Assembly (NCBI RefSeq): GCF_041200145.1
Contig: NZ_CP165734.1
Location: forward strand, 6,677,001 to 6,741,000
Direction: 5' to 3'
DNA from: Bradyrhizobium sp. LLZ17
GTDB lineage: Bacteria > Pseudomonadota > Alphaproteobacteria > Rhizobiales > Xanthobacteraceae
Length of the DNA: 64,000 nt
Both the position numbers and the translations under genes were made by a program. Below the pieces are notes generated by a model. It worked only from the letters and a program-made list of their open reading frames with translations. It was not told the DNA's origin and did no database searches. Below are positions 61,950-64,000 of this stretch, piece by piece; positions within the stretch are counted from its first letter, which is position 1; each line of letters opens with the position of its first letter.

Positions 61950-63122
61950 ATGAACAGCCCCGGCCGGGTGATCGGCTTCGTCAACGCAGGCCATTTCATC
62001 GACCATTATGCGATGCTGATCTTTGCCGCCGCCGTCATCATCATGGGGCCGGCGCTCGGCATGGCCTATTCGGAACTGCTGCCTTACGCCACGCCGGGCT
62101 TCATCGCCTTCGGCGCGGGCTCGCTTTTGACCGGCTGGCTTGGCGACCGCTGGAGCCGCCGCCACATGATGCTGATCTTCTTCATAGGCATCGGCCTTGC
62201 CATGATCTCGGTCGGCTTGGTGCAGACGCCGCCGCAGCTCGGTATTGCTTTGTTCGCGATCGGCATCTTCGCCTCGATCTACCATCCCGTCGGCACGGCC
62301 ATGATCGTGTCCTATGCCGAGAAGCTTGGCCGCGAGATGGGGCTGAACGGCGTCTGGGGCAATCTCGGCGTCGCTTCGTCCGCGCTGGTCACCGGCGTGA
62401 TCGGGCAATATTTCGGCTGGCGCTTGGCCTTCATCGTCCCCGGTGCCGTCACGGTCCTGATCGGCCTCGTCTTTGCGATCAGCGTCGTGCACGAGGACCG
62501 CAAGGGCTCGAAGCAGGCCGCCGCTCAGGCGCGGGTCGCCAAGCAGGACATGTGGCGCGTGATCCTGTCGTTGCTGATCGTCGTCATCGCGATCTCCACC
62601 ACGTTCAATGCCGTCACTGTCGCGCTGCCAAAGCTGTTCGCGGAGCGGCTCGCCGATCTCACCAAAAGCCCGGCATTGCTCGGCGTCATCGCGGCCTGCG
62701 TCTACGTGTTCGGCGCGATGACGCAGTACACGATCGGCCGGCTGCTCGACCGCTATTCGCTGAAGACGGTGGCGCTGCCGTTGTCCTTCATGCTGGCGCC
62801 GTTCTTGTATCTGGCGGCGAGCCTGTCCAATTTGCCGCTGATTTTGGTGTCGATCGGCATCGTGATGGGCGCGTTCGGGCAGGTCACGGTCAACGACGCC
62901 ATGGTCGGCAAATACACCAGCGAAGAATGGCGCTCGCGCGCCTATGCGGTGCGCTATTTCGTCGGCTTCACCGCCGCGGGCGCGTCCGTCGGCCTGGTCG
63001 CCTGGCTGTACGAGCAGGGAGGCTTCGTCACCATGCTGCACGCCTTCGCCGGCCTGTGCCTGCTGGCGATCGCCGCCGCCATCATCCTGCCGCGCGAGAT
63101 CAGGACGCCGCAGGCGGCGTGA
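61950..63122 (+). CDS. MFS transporter
   Basis: 390 residues from ATG 61950 (AGGAGAGG just upstream). About twelve transmembrane helices in two halves; the conserved loop 2-3 motif is seen as GWLGDRWSRRHMM and again as GRLLDRYSLK. It starts NSPGRVIGFVNAGHFIDHYA, typical of the fosmidomycin-resistance-like MFS subgroup. Substrate unknown; a drug or small organic acid exporter is possible. Divergent from the AraC gene. The frame extends far upstream but only as antisense to the regulator. Confidence 0.92.
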   Translation: MNSPGRVIGFVNAGHFIDHYAMLIFAAAVIIMGPALGMAYSELLPYATPGFIAFGAGSLLTGWLGDRWSRRHMMLIFFIGIGLAMISVGLVQTPPQLGIALFAIGIFASIYHPVGTAMIVSYAEKLGREMGLNGVWGNLGVASSALVTGVIGQYFGWRLAFIVPGAVTVLIGLVFAISVVHEDRKGSKQAAAQARVAKQDMWRVILSLLIVVIAISTTFNAVTVALPKLFAERLADLTKSPALLGVIAACVYVFGAMTQYTIGRLLDRYSLKTVALPLSFMLAPFLYLAASLSNLPLILVSIGIVMGAFGQVTVNDAMVGKYTSEEWRSRAYAVRYFVGFTAAGASVGLVAWLYEQGGFVTMLHAFAGLCLLAIAAAIILPREIRTPQAA

Positions 63123-63194
63123 GGCCACGAGGCGCGTGGCTGCCTCCGTATCGTCATGGCGAGCGCTGCGAAGGTGCGAGGCTGCTTCCAGATC

Positions 63195-63272
63195 GTCATT
63201 GCGAGCGCAGCGAAGCAATCCAGAGTCCCTCCGCGGAAAGATTCTGGATTGCTTCGCTACGCTCGCAATGAC
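63195..63272. repeat. Palindromic intergenic repeat, family A, copy 4
   Basis: Almost perfect ends GTCATTGCGAGCGCAGCGAA / TTCGCTACGCTCGCAATGAC. Just before it, 63153-63193 carries a decayed partial copy (GTCATGGCGAGCGCTGCGAA...GCTTCCAGATC). The remaining sequence of the 314-base gap between the MFS and RND stops has no gene. Confidence 0.85.
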
Positions 63273-63436
63273 GAAGAAGCCGGTGAGGGCGGGGGGATGC
63301 CGCTTCACCCACTCTCTGCCGATGATGTCATTCTGCCGGTGTTTTGCCCGACGAGTCAAACGCCTCAGCGCGGCTGAATCAAAAGCTCAGCCTTGTCAAT
63401 CCCATCTCTACTGTGCATGGGGTTGTTTTCGCGATT

Positions 63437-64000
63437 TTAGGTCTTCACCCCTGCCACCGGCTGCGCCTCCGGTGTCTTCCGCGACGCGCGCCAGTTCTCA
63501 AACCGCTGCACCACCACGAAGAAGGCCGGCACGAACAGCACCGCAAGGCAGGTCGAGGCCAGCATGCCGGAGAACACCGTGATGCCGATCGACTTGCGCG
63601 CGCTGGCGCCGGCGCCGGTCGCGATCACCAGCGGCACCACGCCGAGGATGAAGGCGAACGACGTCATCAGGATCGGACGGAAGCGGGCGCGCGCCGCCTC
63701 GATCGCGGATTCCGCGACCGGCTTGCCGTCGCGGCCGTGCAGCTCGAGCCCGACCTCGACGATCAGGATCGCGTTCTTGGCCGACAGCGCGATCAGCAGG
63801 ATCAGGCCGATCTGGCAATACAAATTGTTGTCGATCTTCAAGCCGTTGAGGATCAGCATCGGCCCGATCAGCGACAGCGGCACCGCGAGGATCACCGAGA
63901 TCGGCGCATACCAGCTCTCGTACTGGCCGGCGAGCACGAAATAGACCAGCAGCATCGCGAGCCCGAACACCCAGTAGATCTGGCTCGAGACCGCCTTCTC
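63437..64000 (-). CDS. RND-family efflux permease (AcrB/MexB type), C-terminal part, truncated by window edge
   Basis: 187 residues visible up to base 64000; the frame continues beyond the window (EKAVSSQIYWVFGLAM at the edge). Transmembrane helices and the second-half RND motifs are clear: GQYESWYAPISVILAVPLSL, LKIDNNLYCQIGLILLIALS and SAKNAILIVEVGLE, RARFRPILMTSFAFILGVVP and TCLAVLFVPAFFVVVQRF. The C-terminus is KTPEAQPVAGVKT. Proton-driven drug or solvent exporter of the HAE1 group; substrate unknown. Confidence 0.95.
   Translation of the reverse strand, partial: EKAVSSQIYWVFGLAMLLVYFVLAGQYESWYAPISVILAVPLSLIGPMLILNGLKIDNNLYCQIGLILLIALSAKNAILIVEVGLELHGRDGKPVAESAIEAARARFRPILMTSFAFILGVVPLVIATGAGASARKSIGITVFSGMLASTCLAVLFVPAFFVVVQRFENWRASRKTPEAQPVAGVKT

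Noticed and set aside
1..64000. CRISPR arrays, prophage, insertion sequences, tRNA or rRNA genes
   Set aside because: No regularly spaced repeats, transposase or integrase motifs, or cloverleaf-like sequences were recognised; intergenic palindromes are REP-like instead. A tRNA scan could not be run.

Overview
The window is high-GC alphaproteobacterial chromosome, most likely Bradyrhizobium or a close relative. Evidence for this: a D-tartrate dehydratase that, as far as I remember it, is nearly the B. japonicum enzyme; a transaldolase-Pgi fusion; a complete pqqABCDE cluster; GGAAC-type (EcfG sigma) promoter motifs; and several families of intergenic palindromes. No rRNA, tRNA, CRISPR, phage or transposase gene was seen. 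The assignment rests on recognition from memory, not on a search.

Layout. 0-2.6 kb: end of kdpD and kdpE (potassium sensing). 2.7-6.4 kb: divergent ku and ligD (non-homologous end joining). 6.5-7.2 kb: a small DUF3309 membrane protein and a PHA-granule-type protein. 7.2-21.2 kb: a six-gene minus-strand operon glgE - treS/maltokinase - glgB - glgX - treZ - treY for alpha-glucan and trehalose. 21.4-25.2 kb: malQ and a GH15 hydrolase, divergent from it. 25.3-32.8 kb: a six-gene minus-strand operon tal-pgi - gnd - zwf - pgl - gntK - HAD phosphatase (oxidative pentose phosphate pathway). 33.1-38.8 kb: a membrane protein, then the prkA - yeaH - spoVR stress-kinase operon. 39-42 kb: small accessory genes including an ArsR/SRPBCC pair. 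42-45.8 kb: two class III cyclase fusions (with an alpha/beta-hydrolase, and with a transmembrane segment plus SUMF1 domain) and a DUF4399 gene. 45.8-50.4 kb: korC-korA-korB, a 2-oxoacid oxidoreductase with a GltD-like electron-transfer subunit. 50.7-55.1 kb: pqqABCDE followed by an overlapping proline-iminopeptidase-like gene. 55.4-63.1 kb: DUF6894, amidase, glutathione peroxidase, DUF3297, D-tartrate dehydratase, malonyl-CoA decarboxylase, and a divergent AraC regulator/MFS transporter pair. Right edge: C-terminal part of an RND efflux permease.

How the genes may work together. EcfG-like motifs (GGAAC, 17-18 nt, GTT or close to it) precede ku and ligD (overlapping, face to face), the DUF3309 gene, glgE and malQ (back to back) and prkA. 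Much of the left 39 kb therefore looks like a general-stress block: DNA end repair, trehalose/glucan reserves and a stress kinase. This is inference from motif matches.

Oddities. Five conserved genes (treS-mak, glgE, DUF4399, korC, glutathione peroxidase) each carry one apparent single-base frameshift. Four are one-base losses in short homopolymers, which points to sequence error at least as much as to gene decay. Independently of its frameshift, the GlgE-like protein lacks two GH13 catalytic-site residues (the acid/base Glu is Lys, and the Arg two residues before the nucleophile is Ala). A 52-bp relic of the korB 3' end lies 2.2 kb from the intact copy, on the other side of the cyclase-SUMF1/DUF4399 block.
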